A DNA stretch of 49,581 bases, from positions 1 through 49,581 of the forward strand of contig JAFSIK010000039.1 in the NCBI GenBank assembly GCA_017439805.1, in the 5' to 3' direction. The position numbers and the translations under genes are program-made. Below, piece by piece: positions 25,485 to 33,807 of this stretch. Position 1 is the first letter of the stretch. Every line of letters begins with the position of its first letter. A model generated the notes under the pieces. The model searched no databases. It had not been told where the DNA came from and was given only the letters and a program-made list of their open reading frames with translations. This DNA is from Oscillospiraceae bacterium. Its GTDB lineage: Bacteria; Bacillota; Clostridia; Oscillospirales; Oscillospiraceae.

Positions 25485-25525
25485 AATTTCCCACCTTTCC
25501 AACTTTTATTTTTGCTTACGAGCCG

Positions 25526-25554
25526 ATTATACCCCTCTAACCGGGGAATTTCCA
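25526..25554 (-). promoter_or_regulatory. Promoter of the XRE-AbrB/ABC operon
   Basis: On the minus strand, TGGAAA (25554-25549), 17-base spacer, consensus TATAAT (25531-25526). The spacer contains CCCC-N6-GGGG, a possible operator. Confidence 0.5.
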
Positions 25555-25601
25555 CCAACTTTTGATAACTGCCGAAAAAAATAATGTTAACTTTGGTTGC
25601 G

Positions 25602-25628
25602 AAAAGCCGCCCAAAAGGGCGGCTTTTT
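25602..25628. terminator. Terminator behind the beta-CASP protein gene
   Basis: AAAGCCGCCC, loop AAAA, GGGCGGCTTT with T-runs on both strands. It ends the minus-strand gene at 25630. Confidence 0.85.
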
Positions 25629-25629
25629 G

Positions 25630-27243
25630 TTATTTTTCAAGGCGTTGGGTAAGCTTTCTGATTTGCTCGGCAATGCGTTTTGCCTCCTCGGCGGAAAGGT
25701 TTTTCGCACCCTTTGCGGCGGTGAGCAGCCGCTCCGCCGCGGCGGCAAGCTCCTGCGCCCCCACTGCTCCGGAGGGAGCGGCGCGGCGGTCGGGTTTCTT
25801 TACCGGAATGCCTTCGGTGATTTTTACGAATTTGCCGGTTTTCAGATTAAACTCCGTGCCGCTGTACGGTGCGAAGGCGTTGAGTCCCTTTTCCTCATTC
25901 AGAGTGCGGGTAAATTCCCGGCAGGAGTCGTCGTCGCCGTGGTTTACAAATATCTGCGCGGGCTTTTTTTCAAAGCCGTCCACCCAGTTGAGCAAACCCT
26001 TTTTGTCCGCGTGACCGCTGACACCGGGGAGCAGGTCAATCTGCGCCCGCACGCTGACCACCTCGCCGAAAATTTTTACGCTGTCCGCACCGTCGTACAG
26101 TTCCCTGCCCAGAGTTCCCTCGCTCTGGTACCCCACGAAAAGCACGGTGCATTCCGGCCGCCAGAGGTTGTGTTTCAGATGGTGGCGGATGCGTCCGGCG
26201 TTGCACATTCCGCTGCCGGAGATAATTACCTTGGGAGTGGAATCCATATTCAGCGCCTTTGAATCCTCGGCGGTGATGCTGCGCTGCAGGCCGGGGAACA
26301 CCAGAGGGTTGTCGCCGGAGAGCATCACATCCCGGGTCTCCTTGTCGAAGCACTCCACGCCGCACTGAAGAAAGACGTTTGTAGCCTCGTTTGCAAGGGG
26401 GCTGTCAACCACCACGGGGAAGTCCGGATGGCCGGTGACAAGGCCGGAGTTTTTAATGTCCCGTATAAAATACAGCATCTCCTGTGTGCGCCCCACGGCA
26501 AAGGAGGGAATGATAACATTTCCGCCCCGGTCAAGGGTGGTCTGTATATGCCTTGCCAGCATATCCCGGGCCACTTCATATCCCAGGTGCTCGCCGTGAA
26601 AGCGGTCGCCGTAGGTGGACTCTATCACCAGAAAATCCGCCTCTTTCACGGGAGAGGGGTCATTTATAATCGGCTGGTCAACGTTTCCGATGTCACCGCT
26701 GAAAACAAGCTTCTTTTCGGTGTCTCCCTCCTTCAGCCACATTTCGATGCAGGAACTGCCCAGCAGGTGGCCGATGTCGGTAAAGCGAACGATAATATTT
26801 TCATTGACGGTGACCCTCTGGCCGTAGGTACAGGGGTGAAATTCGTGCATAAGACCCTCCACGTGGGAAATATCATAGAGGGGCTCAACCGGGGGTCTGC
26901 CCGCCCGCTTTGCCTTGCGGGATTTCCACTCCGCCTCGGACATCTGGATATGGGCGCTGTCCCGAAGCATTATGTCGCAGAGGAGGTAGGTTTCGTTGGT
27001 GGCGTAAACCGGGCCGCGAAAACCCTTTTTATAAAGCAGGGGCAGGTTGCCCGTGTGGTCTACGTGGGCGTGGGTGAGAAAGACACAGTCGATAGCGGAG
27101 GGCTCAACCGGGGGCATGGTGTTTTCGAAAATATCCCTGCCCTGCTCCATTCCGCAGTCTATCATTATATTTTTGCCGCCTATCTGCAGCAGTGTGCAGC
27201 TGCCGGTGACCTCGCGGGCGGCTCCAAGAAACGTCAGCTTCAT
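25630..27243 (-). CDS. Metallo-beta-lactamase/beta-CASP family RNase-like protein
   Basis: 537 aa. The N-terminal metal site is THAHVDHTGN (about 57-66), with further ligands in the GHLLGSS and FSGDIGN segments. The beta-CASP motifs are present: DSPLANEATNVF, SGSGMCNAGRIRHHL and SGHADKKGLLNW, then NHGDDDS. This is the bacterial CPSF73/TTHA0252-like group of RNA-processing nucleases, distinct from RNase J. A C-terminal extension of about 65 residues rich in Ala/Lys/Glu is probably helical. It is monocistronic, with AGGAG before the ATG. Confidence 0.9.
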   Translation of the reverse strand: MKLTFLGAAREVTGSCTLLQIGGKNIMIDCGMEQGRDIFENTMPPVEPSAIDCVFLTHAHVDHTGNLPLLYKKGFRGPVYATNETYLLCDIMLRDSAHIQMSEAEWKSRKAKRAGRPPVEPLYDISHVEGLMHEFHPCTYGQRVTVNENIIVRFTDIGHLLGSSCIEMWLKEGDTEKKLVFSGDIGNVDQPIINDPSPVKEADFLVIESTYGDRFHGEHLGYEVARDMLARHIQTTLDRGGNVIIPSFAVGRTQEMLYFIRDIKNSGLVTGHPDFPVVVDSPLANEATNVFLQCGVECFDKETRDVMLSGDNPLVFPGLQRSITAEDSKALNMDSTPKVIISGSGMCNAGRIRHHLKHNLWRPECTVLFVGYQSEGTLGRELYDGADSVKIFGEVVSVRAQIDLLPGVSGHADKKGLLNWVDGFEKKPAQIFVNHGDDDSCREFTRTLNEEKGLNAFAPYSGTEFNLKTGKFVKITEGIPVKKPDRRAAPSGAVGAQELAAAAERLLTAAKGAKNLSAEEAKRIAEQIRKLTQRLEK

Positions 27244-27275
27244 GGGAATGCTCCTTTCCTGCTTTTTCCTCTTTC

Positions 27276-27304
27276 AATATAACCCTCGCCGGCTATTTTG
27301 TCCA
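27276..27304 (-). promoter_or_regulatory. Promoter of the beta-CASP protein gene
   Basis: Minus strand TGGACA (27304-27299), 17-base spacer, TATATT (27281-27276). Confidence 0.6.
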
Positions 27305-27351
27305 GAAAGCATTTGTAAATTTCACGGCGGAAAAAGTTCACATTTTCCCCC

Positions 27352-27380
27352 TTGACTTTGATTTTTAATTTAAATAAGAT
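27352..27380 (+). promoter_or_regulatory. Promoter of the heterodimeric ABC exporter operon
   Basis: TTGACT (27352-27357), an AT-rich 17-base spacer, TAAGAT (27375-27380), 65 bases before the first gene. Confidence 0.65.
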
Positions 27381-27444
27381 TATTTGATGTACAATGTATT
27401 AAAATTGATTTTTATATAAGTTTTTCTTTCCCGAGGTGAGCTGT

Positions 27445-29193
27445 TTGAACATTGTAAAAACACTTTTGAAAAGTGTCCGCGAATTTAAAAAACTTTCCAT
27501 AATCACCCCCCTTATCATCATTGCGGAGGTAATTCTGGAAATGTTTCTGCCCTTTATCACCGGCCGTCTGATAGACGAGGGCGTGGAAGTGGGCAACATG
27601 CAGATGATAATCCGCTACGGCGTTATTCTTTTCGTAATGGCGCTGCTGTCTCTGGCGGCGGGCGCGGGCGCGGCGATTACCGGCGCCAAAGCCTCCACCG
27701 GCTTTGCCAAAAACCTGCGCCGCGATATGTACCACAAGGTGCAGGACTACTCCTTCGCCAACATCGATAAATTCTCCACCTCCAGCCTGGTCACCAGACT
27801 TACCACCGACGTCACAAACGTCCAGAACGCCTATCAGATCGTTCTGCGTATGGCGGTGCGAAGCCCCATAATGCTGGTTTTTGCCCTTATTATGAGTTTT
27901 TCCGTAAATCCCAGAGTGGCCTGGGTGTTCCTGCTGGCAATACCCATTCTGGGTACATGTCTGCCCCTTCTGCTGACCAGAGCGCACCCTATTTTCAAGC
28001 GCATTTTCAGACGCTATGACAAACTGAATCTGGTTGTGCAGGAAAATCTGCGCGGTATAAGAGTTGTAAAGAGCTTTGTGCGTGAGGGCCACGAAAAAGA
28101 AAAGTTTGACGACATTTCCGAAAGCATCTATCAGGATTTTTCAAAAGCGGAAAAAATCATGGCCTTCACCGGCCCTCTGATGTCTTTCTGTATCTATCTC
28201 ATCATCATTCTTGTATCCTGGCTGAGCGCGAAATTCATAATCGGCGGTACCATGACCACCGGTGACCTGACCACCCTTATCTCTTACGCCGGCAACATTC
28301 TGATGGGTCTTATGTTCATATCCGTGTCCATTATGATGATGGTAATTTCCCGCCCCAGCATGGAGCGTATCACCGAAATCCTCACCGAGGAGCCCACCAT
28401 CAAAGACCCGGAAAATCCCGTGACAGCGGTAAAGGACGGCTCCGTATCCTTTAAAAACGTCACTCTTATGTACTCCCGTAAGGCGGAAAAGCCGGTGCTG
28501 GACAATATAAGCATAGACATCGCCTCCGGCGAAACGGTGGGCATTATCGGCGGCACGGGCTCCAGTAAATCCAGTCTGGTACAGCTTATCCCCCGTCTGT
28601 ACGACGTTATCGAGGGCAGTGTGCAGGTGGGCGGCGTGGACGTGCGCGATTACCACATCGAAACCCTGCGAAACGAAGTGGCGATGGTACTGCAGAAAAA
28701 CGTGCTTTTCTCCGGCACCATCAAGGAAAATCTTCGTTGGGGCAACGAGCACGCCACCGACGAGGAACTGGTACGGGTATGCAAACTGGCTCAGGCCGAC
28801 GGCTTTATCCAGAGTTTCCCCGACGGTTACGACACATACATAGAACAGGGCGGCGCCAACGTTTCCGGCGGTCAGAAGCAGAGACTCTGCATCGCCCGGG
28901 CTCTGCTGAAAAAACCGAAAATACTTATTCTTGACGACTCCACCAGCGCCGTTGACACCCGCACCGACGCCCTTATCCGCAAGGCTATGCTGGAGGAGAT
29001 ACCCAACACGACCAAGATAATTATTGCACAGCGCACCTCCTCCGTGCAGGACGCGGACAAAATTATCGTTCTGGACGAGGGCAGGGTCAGCGCCGTCGGC
29101 AGCCATGAGGAGCTGTTAAAGACCAGCGCCATCTATCAGGAGGTCTATTATTCCCAGAACAGAGAGGAGGCGTTTGGCAGTGCAGAAGAATAA
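27445..29193 (+). CDS. ABC exporter half-transporter with degenerate ATP site
   Basis: 582 aa from TTG at 27445, chosen because GAGGTGA is 5-6 bases upstream (GTG at 27436 would lie inside it). Six-helix exporter domain followed by an ATPase domain. Walker A reads GGTGSSKSS: the Gly before the catalytic Lys is Ser. After Walker B the usual catalytic Glu is Asp (LILDDSTSAVD). The signature VSGGQKQRL is intact. This is the pattern of the non-catalytic half of heterodimeric exporters (BmrC/TM287 type). It overlaps the second half by 14 bases. It probably exports drugs or lipids; the substrate is unknown. Confidence 0.9.
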   Translation: MNIVKTLLKSVREFKKLSIITPLIIIAEVILEMFLPFITGRLIDEGVEVGNMQMIIRYGVILFVMALLSLAAGAGAAITGAKASTGFAKNLRRDMYHKVQDYSFANIDKFSTSSLVTRLTTDVTNVQNAYQIVLRMAVRSPIMLVFALIMSFSVNPRVAWVFLLAIPILGTCLPLLLTRAHPIFKRIFRRYDKLNLVVQENLRGIRVVKSFVREGHEKEKFDDISESIYQDFSKAEKIMAFTGPLMSFCIYLIIILVSWLSAKFIIGGTMTTGDLTTLISYAGNILMGLMFISVSIMMMVISRPSMERITEILTEEPTIKDPENPVTAVKDGSVSFKNVTLMYSRKAEKPVLDNISIDIASGETVGIIGGTGSSKSSLVQLIPRLYDVIEGSVQVGGVDVRDYHIETLRNEVAMVLQKNVLFSGTIKENLRWGNEHATDEELVRVCKLAQADGFIQSFPDGYDTYIEQGGANVSGGQKQRLCIARALLKKPKILILDDSTSAVDTRTDALIRKAMLEEIPNTTKIIIAQRTSSVQDADKIIVLDEGRVSAVGSHEELLKTSAIYQEVYYSQNREEAFGSAEE

Positions 29194-31084
29194 AAACCGT
29201 CCTCCCAGAGGCCGGGGCAGTTTCGGCGCTTCTGACAAAAAAGGCACCGCCAAAAGACTTCTGGCCTATATCACAAGAGACCATCTGGGACGCTTTTTGA
29301 TAGTTGTTGCCTGCATCATCCTTGCGGCTTTTACCAGCATTTACGGCTCCATGTTCCTGATGGACCTTATTGATGTTTACATCAAGCCCCTTATCGGCAC
29401 CGAAAATCCCGTGCTGAGAGAGCTTGTAAACGCGCTGTCCATTCTGGCGGTGGTTTACGCCGTGGGTATTGTTTCAAACCTGCTTTACGCCCGCATCATG
29501 GCGGTAATATCCCAGAGGATACTGCGTGATATCCGCCAGCAGATGTTCTTCCACATGCAGGATATACCCGTTGGGTATTTTGACTCTCACACCTTCGGCA
29601 ACGTGATGAGCTTTTACACCAACGACACCGATACCCTTCGTCAGATGCTGGGACAGAGCGTGCCCTCTTTTATTTCCTCCGTAATAAATGTAATCGCCAT
29701 TTTCTGCTCCATGCTGACTCTCAGCTGGCATATGACCATCGTTGTGGTGGTAATGGTATTCATCATCTTTATGCTGACCAAGTTCATGGGCGGCAAGAGC
29801 GGACGCTATTTCTACAAACAGCAGGTGTCCATCGGCAAGACCAACGGCTTTATCGAGGAAATGATAAACGGTCAGAAGGTGGTAAAGGTATTCTGCCACG
29901 AGGAGCAGACCAAGGCCGATTTTGACAAGCTCAACGAGGAGCTTTTCCAGAACGCCTCTAAGGCAAATCAGCTGGCAAACGCCCTGATGCCCATTATGGC
30001 GAATGTGGGAAATCTGCAGTACATTCTCATCGCCGTGGTGGGCGGCGCACTTGCCGTCGGCGGCGTGGGCGGCATCACCCTTGGCGCCATCGTGTCCTTC
30101 CTGCAGCTGAGCAGGTCCTTCTCCATGCCCGTAAACCAGCTTTCCATGCAGATAAACTACATCGTTATGGCTCTGGCAGGCGCGGAGAGAATTTTCTCCC
30201 TCATCGACGAAAAGGAAGAGGTTGACGAGGGCAAGGTCACCCTTGTAAACGCCAGAGAGGAAAACGGCGCGATTGTGGAGGCCGAGAGCCGCACGGGAAT
30301 GTGGGCCTGGAAGCAGCCCGACGGCAAGGGCGGCTGCACCTACACCAAACTGGCAGGCGACGTGCGGTTTAAAAACGTAAACTTCTCCTACGTCAAGGGC
30401 AAGCAGGTGCTCCACGACATCAGCCTTTACGCAAAACCCGGTCAGAAGATTGCCTTCGTGGGCGCCACCGGCGCGGGCAAGACCACCATAACAAATCTTA
30501 TCAACCGCTTCTATGACGTGGACGAGGGCCAGATTGTATACGACGGCATCGACGTGCGCCACATCAAAAAGGATGACCTGCGCCGAAGCCTTGGCATCGT
30601 GCTTCAGGACGTAAACCTTTTCACCGGCACCGTTATGGACAACATCCGCTACGGACGCCTTGATGCCACCGACGAGGAGTGCATCGAGGCCGCGAAAAAG
30701 GCCAACGCCCACGGCTTTATCACCATGCTGCCCGACGGATACAACACCATGCTGGAGGGCGACGGCTCCGGGCTCAGTCAGGGTCAGAGACAGCTTTTGT
30801 CCATCGCCCGTGTGGCCGTGGCAGACCCCCCGGTAATGATTCTGGACGAGGCAACCTCCTCCATCGACACCCGTACCGAGGCCATCGTGCAGGACGGCAT
30901 GGATAAGCTGATGCAGGGACGGACGGTTTTCGTCATCGCCCACAGGCTGTCCACAATCAGAAACTCCAACTCCATAATGGTTATGGACCAGGGCCGCATC
31001 ATCGAGCGCGGCGACCACGACGAGCTTATTGAGCAGAGGGGTAAATACTACCAGCTCTACACCGGCGCATTTGAGCTTGAATAA
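29180..31084 (+). CDS. ABC exporter half-transporter with canonical ATP site
   Basis: 634 aa from GTG at 29180 (GAGGAGG 9 bases upstream; TTG at 29174 is too close to it). It has a basic Arg/Gly-rich N-terminal tail (KNRPPRGRGS), six helices and an ATPase with Walker A GATGAGKTT, signature LSQGQRQLL and Walker B MILDEATSSID with the catalytic Glu. About 50 extra residues before the ATPase domain contain AESRTGMWAWKQPDG, common in this family. It pairs with the upstream degenerate half. Confidence 0.93.
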   Translation: MQKNKNRPPRGRGSFGASDKKGTAKRLLAYITRDHLGRFLIVVACIILAAFTSIYGSMFLMDLIDVYIKPLIGTENPVLRELVNALSILAVVYAVGIVSNLLYARIMAVISQRILRDIRQQMFFHMQDIPVGYFDSHTFGNVMSFYTNDTDTLRQMLGQSVPSFISSVINVIAIFCSMLTLSWHMTIVVVVMVFIIFMLTKFMGGKSGRYFYKQQVSIGKTNGFIEEMINGQKVVKVFCHEEQTKADFDKLNEELFQNASKANQLANALMPIMANVGNLQYILIAVVGGALAVGGVGGITLGAIVSFLQLSRSFSMPVNQLSMQINYIVMALAGAERIFSLIDEKEEVDEGKVTLVNAREENGAIVEAESRTGMWAWKQPDGKGGCTYTKLAGDVRFKNVNFSYVKGKQVLHDISLYAKPGQKIAFVGATGAGKTTITNLINRFYDVDEGQIVYDGIDVRHIKKDDLRRSLGIVLQDVNLFTGTVMDNIRYGRLDATDEECIEAAKKANAHGFITMLPDGYNTMLEGDGSGLSQGQRQLLSIARVAVADPPVMILDEATSSIDTRTEAIVQDGMDKLMQGRTVFVIAHRLSTIRNSNSIMVMDQGRIIERGDHDELIEQRGKYYQLYTGAFELE

Positions 31085-31087
31085 ACC

Positions 31088-31122
31088 AAAAACCCCCGAC
31101 CGAGGTCGGGGGTTTCTTTTTT
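31088..31122. terminator. Bidirectional terminator between the ABC exporter and thiT
   Basis: AACCCCCGAC, short loop, GTCGGGGGTT, with T-runs on both strands. Confidence 0.88.
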
Positions 31123-31675
31123 ACTTAAGGTCTGCGCCGGTGAGATATTTTTTAAGGGGTTTTGTAAGTATGCCCAGAATGATAACGGCAATGACGCAGT
31201 TTATAAGCATATAGGCGCCGTTGTAAACCACGCTGTAAATGGCGGCGTTGGAGTACATGTTGCCGTAAAGCTCAGTGGGCATAGTGATGGCGTAAATGGT
31301 GACGCCGCTGATAAAGTGGATGATGAAGCGGCAGAACGCGCCCAGTATAACGCCGCAGACGGCGCCTCTTTCACGGCGCTTGAACACGCCCGCCAGACCC
31401 ACCGCGCCGTAGGCAAGGGTATAGTCCAGCATGACGGAGATGAAGCCCCATTCCATATGACCGCCGATAAGGCATTTAAGGGTGCCGAACACAAGGCCCG
31501 TCACCACGCCCCATACAGGGCCCCAGCGTACCGCCATGATGACGATGGGGATCATGGTAAGGCTGATTGATCCGCCCTGAAGCCAGAGGTCAAGCTCGGC
31601 AAAGCTCAGGGCGATGGCGGCGGCGATAAATACGCCGCATTCGCACAGACTGCGGATGTGATTTTTGTTTTTCAT
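31121..31675 (-). CDS. thiT: ThiT-type thiamine ECF transporter substrate-binding membrane protein
   Basis: 184 aa with six hydrophobic helices. It carries ThiT-typical features: SLTMIPIVIMAVRWGP, GVVTGLVFG, a conserved acidic/aromatic segment (HMEWGF), and DYTLAYG. It binds thiamine and would work with a general ECF energising module encoded elsewhere. ATG at 31675 has GGGAGG upstream; the longer in-frame start at 31690 lacks this. The TPP riboswitch directly upstream confirms the thiamine assignment. Confidence 0.92.
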   Translation of the reverse strand: MKNKNHIRSLCECGVFIAAAIALSFAELDLWLQGGSISLTMIPIVIMAVRWGPVWGVVTGLVFGTLKCLIGGHMEWGFISVMLDYTLAYGAVGLAGVFKRRERGAVCGVILGAFCRFIIHFISGVTIYAITMPTELYGNMYSNAAIYSVVYNGAYMLINCVIAVIILGILTKPLKKYLTGADLK

Positions 31676-31749
31676 TTTTGTACCTCCCACATTCTGGCGC
31701 GAAAAAAACCGCGCCTGGGTATGGCACGGTCAAATAATCAGACAATTAT

Positions 31750-31850
31750 TCTCCCTGCGCCGGAATTACCCGTATCAGGTTCAAAGGAACACGATGCGGC
31801 ACTACGCATCGATCTCAGCCGGACTTGCGTCCAGCGCTCCTGCTAACGGT
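31750..31850 (-). promoter_or_regulatory. TPP (THI-box) riboswitch controlling thiT
   Basis: On the minus strand the conserved elements appear in order: CTGAGAT, then TTGAACCTGAT, then GGTAATTCCGGCGCAGGGA. A GGCGCG/CGCGCC hairpin with a T-rich loop (31695-31716) lies between the aptamer and the ribosome binding site. It has no T-run after it, so control may act on translation or via alternative pairing. Confidence 0.95.
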
Positions 31851-31854
31851 ATGC

Positions 31855-31883
31855 ATTCTACAACAAAAAAATTACCTTGTCAA
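31855..31883 (-). promoter_or_regulatory. Promoter of the thiT riboswitch transcript
   Basis: Consensus TTGACA (31883-31878), 17-base spacer, TAGAAT (31860-31855) on the minus strand. It starts only 5 bases after the repressor gene ends. Confidence 0.8.
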
Positions 31884-31887
31884 CACC

Positions 31888-32598
31888 TTAAAGCCGTCTT
31901 TTTACCTCCACGGCAACGCCGATGATGCTGGCCTGCCCCTGCTCGAAATCCGCGCTGGGAACGATTCTGGGGTCGTAATCCGGGTTTTCGGGGATGAGCA
32001 TAACAGAGCTGCCCTGCCGGCGGAATCGCTTGAGGGTGGCCTCGTCGCCGTTGAGGCGGCAAGCAACAATCTGGCCGTTTTCGGCGGTGTCCTGAATGCG
32101 GATGAGCACCATGTCGCCGTCGTTTATGCCGGCGTTTATCATGCTGTCGCCACGGACGCGCAGGTAGAAATAGTTCTGAAAATCCCCCATTTCAACGGCT
32201 TCGTAGCCAAGGATATGCTCCTGCGCCAGAAGGGGAGCGCCGGCGGCAATTTCGCCAAGAACGGGAACACGGGCCACGGGCTCGAAGGGATAAATGTCCC
32301 GGGAGGGATCGGCGGGCAGGTTATTGTCGTCCCAGAGTTTGTGGGCAAGTCCGGAAAATTCGCTGCCGCGCTGCTGCTCGTCGAACATGCTCTTGTAAAG
32401 GAGCACCTCCGCGGGCATGGATAGGGCGCCGGCGATTTTTATAAGGCGGTCACTGGGGATTTTCGCCGTGCCGCCGGAAACGTAGCGCTGCAGGGCGGAT
32501 TTGGGTACACCGCTGAGCTCCTCCAGACGGGCATAGGAAATATTTTTTTTATCCATTTCTTTGCGAATAACATCGCCGAGTGTGTATTTTTCAGCCAT
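31888..32598 (-). CDS. CI/LexA-like phage repressor with S24 self-cleaving domain
   Basis: 236 aa from ATG at 32598 (a longer in-frame start adds 39 implausible residues reaching the control region). Residues 5-65 are an XRE-like helix-turn-helix (SYARLEELSGVPKSALQRYV). Residues 110-236 are an S24 peptidase with predicted cleavage at Ala119-Gly120 (GEIAAGAP), catalytic Ser152 (RGDSM) and Lys190. DNA damage signalled through RecA would trigger self-cleavage and release the phage cassette. It is divergent from the structural genes; its own promoter lies between it and the operators. Confidence 0.93.
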   Translation of the reverse strand: MAEKYTLGDVIRKEMDKKNISYARLEELSGVPKSALQRYVSGGTAKIPSDRLIKIAGALSMPAEVLLYKSMFDEQQRGSEFSGLAHKLWDDNNLPADPSRDIYPFEPVARVPVLGEIAAGAPLLAQEHILGYEAVEMGDFQNYFYLRVRGDSMINAGINDGDMVLIRIQDTAENGQIVACRLNGDEATLKRFRRQGSSVMLIPENPDYDPRIVPSADFEQGQASIIGVAVEVKRRL

Positions 32599-32631
32599 TT
32601 GGACCACTCTCTTTCCCTTATCTCTGGGCCG

Positions 32632-32660
32632 ATAATAGCATAATTTACATAGAAAATCAA
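32632..32660 (-). promoter_or_regulatory. Leftward promoter of the phage repressor
   Basis: TTGATT (32660-32655), 17-base spacer, TATTAT (32637-32632). The first operator (32661-32672) abuts its -35. Confidence 0.75.
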
Positions 32661-32807
32661 CCCTATTTTGGGACAAAATTAAAATTTTATCCCGAAACTG
32701 GGTTGACTTAGACAAAAACCGGTGTTATCATTAGGCCATCCCAATATTGGGAACACTCCACACCGAAAGGCAGGTTATTTTTTTATGAACTCCATCCCAA
32801 AAACGGG
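32661..32807. promoter_or_regulatory. Four CCC-N6-GGG operators of the phage switch
   Basis: Four 12-base sites share CCC-N6-GGG: CCCTATTTTGGG (32661-32672), CCCGAAACTGGG (32691-32702), CCCAATATTGGG (32740-32751, a perfect palindrome) and CCCAAAAACGGG (32796-32807, inside the first rightward gene). They flank both divergent promoters, exactly where CI/Cro-type operators belong. Confidence 0.85.
32703..32731 (+). promoter_or_regulatory. Rightward promoter of the phage structural genes
   Basis: TTGACT (32703-32708), 17-base spacer, TATCAT (32726-32731). It is bracketed by operators 2 and 3, so it should be silent while the repressor is intact. Confidence 0.78.
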
Positions 32808-33057
32808 ATATATGCGTGACATTACCGGTCAGCGCTTTGGTCGGCTCACTGCCCTCCAGCCTGTTTCCCGGGGCAAAAACGGGGCGGTAAAGTGGCTTTT
32901 CAAATGCGACTGCGGCACGCAGCACGTGGCTCTGGCAGCCAACGTTCTGGGCGGCAGGACAAAAAGCTGCGGCTGTCTGCGCCGTGAAAGCTCCACCCTG
33001 CGCAGCCGGGAAATGATGCTTCGCCGCCACCGGGAACGGAGGGCGCAAAATGGATAA
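32785..33057 (+). CDS. Small Cys-containing phage protein, AP2/HNH-associated type
   Basis: 90 aa. It contains DITGQRFGRLTALQPV, then a zinc-ribbon-like CDCGTQH...CGC, a pattern seen at the N-terminus of phage AP2/HNH-type DNA-binding proteins but here without the HNH or AP2 part. The start could also be ATG at 32812 (MRDITGQRF). The fourth operator overlaps its 5' end. It is the first gene of the rightward transcript and might be a regulator. Confidence 0.7.
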   Translation: MNSIPKTGYMRDITGQRFGRLTALQPVSRGKNGAVKWLFKCDCGTQHVALAANVLGGRTKSCGCLRRESSTLRSREMMLRRHRERRAQNG

Positions 33058-33247
33058 CACCATCTACGTCTGTCCCTTCTGGCAGCGGGACATTAAAAGC
33101 AATCTGTACTGCGAGGGCGCCCGGCTGGATTTCAAAAACGGCGCCACCCTGCGCGACTACGCCCGGCGCTACTGCGCGGACATTCACGGCTGGCGCTGCT
33201 GCAGCATCGCCGCGGCGCTGAACGAACAATACGAAAAGGAGTGCTGA
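33050..33247 (+). CDS. Small Cys-rich phage protein of unknown function
   Basis: 65 aa with seven Cys (YVCPFW, LYCEGA, RYCADIHGWRCC), suggestive of a metal-binding knuckle. It overlaps the previous gene by 8 bases and lies just before packaging genes, a common place for such proteins in Firmicute phages. No function assigned. Confidence 0.7.
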   Translation: MDNTIYVCPFWQRDIKSNLYCEGARLDFKNGATLRDYARRYCADIHGWRCCSIAAALNEQYEKEC

Positions 33248-33248
33248 T

Positions 33249-33548
33249 ATGGAAAATACCCAGGCATTGAAAGATATGATTGAGCGCCAGAGGGCGGAGA
33301 TAGCCTCCCTGAAGCGCAGTCTGTCCCTACAGAGAGAGGGGCACAGGGAGCTCAGCCGCACTGTGGACGCCATCTGCATCGCCGTGGCGGTGAAATTCGG
33401 CGCCAGAGTGGGTCAGGACACCTGGGAGGCGATTTTGCCCGATATCCGTGTGGACGAGCTGACGGAGCGCTACCGCCTGCAGGCGGAGAAGGTTTCCCCC
33501 AGACGATACACCATCAGGGCGGTGATGACCGATGGCGGCGCGCAGTAG
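33249..33548 (+). CDS. Phage hypothetical protein with coiled-coil N-terminus
   Basis: 99 aa. Residues 5-40 form a likely coiled coil (IERQRAEIASLKRSLSLQRE). The rest is a small mixed domain. It overlaps the next gene by 17 bases. Function not recognised. Confidence 0.65.
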   Translation: MENTQALKDMIERQRAEIASLKRSLSLQREGHRELSRTVDAICIAVAVKFGARVGQDTWEAILPDIRVDELTERYRLQAEKVSPRRYTIRAVMTDGGAQ

Positions 33549-33807
33549 GGCGGCAGGCCGTGACGGAGACGTGGAAAAGGCTCTGTACCGCCGGGCGGTG
33601 GGGTATGAATATCAGGAGGATACCTACTGCGTTGACAGCGAGGACGGACAGCCCGTTTTGACCAAGCGGGTGGTAAAGCACGAGCGTCCGGACGTTTCCG
33701 CTATAAAATTCTGGCTCCAGAGCCGTCTGCCGGACAAGTGGGGCGGCGCTTCGGATGAAGCGGAGGAGGAGGGCGGTCTGGTGGTACTGCCGGAGGTCAA
33801 AAAGTGA
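33532..33807 (+). CDS. Putative terminase small subunit (short form)
   Basis: 91 aa ending at the start of the large terminase gene (overlap of 4 bases). The segment KHERPDVSAIKFWLQSRLPD, followed by KW, matches the conserved PPD-x-A-x3-FWL-x-NR-x-PDKW tail of many phage small terminases. The usual N-terminal helix-turn-helix is absent, so DNA recognition may be weak or provided by another protein. Confidence 0.7.
   Translation: MAARSRAAGRDGDVEKALYRRAVGYEYQEDTYCVDSEDGQPVLTKRVVKHERPDVSAIKFWLQSRLPDKWGGASDEAEEEGGLVVLPEVKK

Noticed and set aside
27445..29193. Inactivating mutation in the ABC exporter half (Walker A Gly to Ser, catalytic Glu to Asp)
   Set aside because: Such changes are normal for the degenerate half of heterodimeric exporters, and the partner gene has a canonical site; not a pseudogene.
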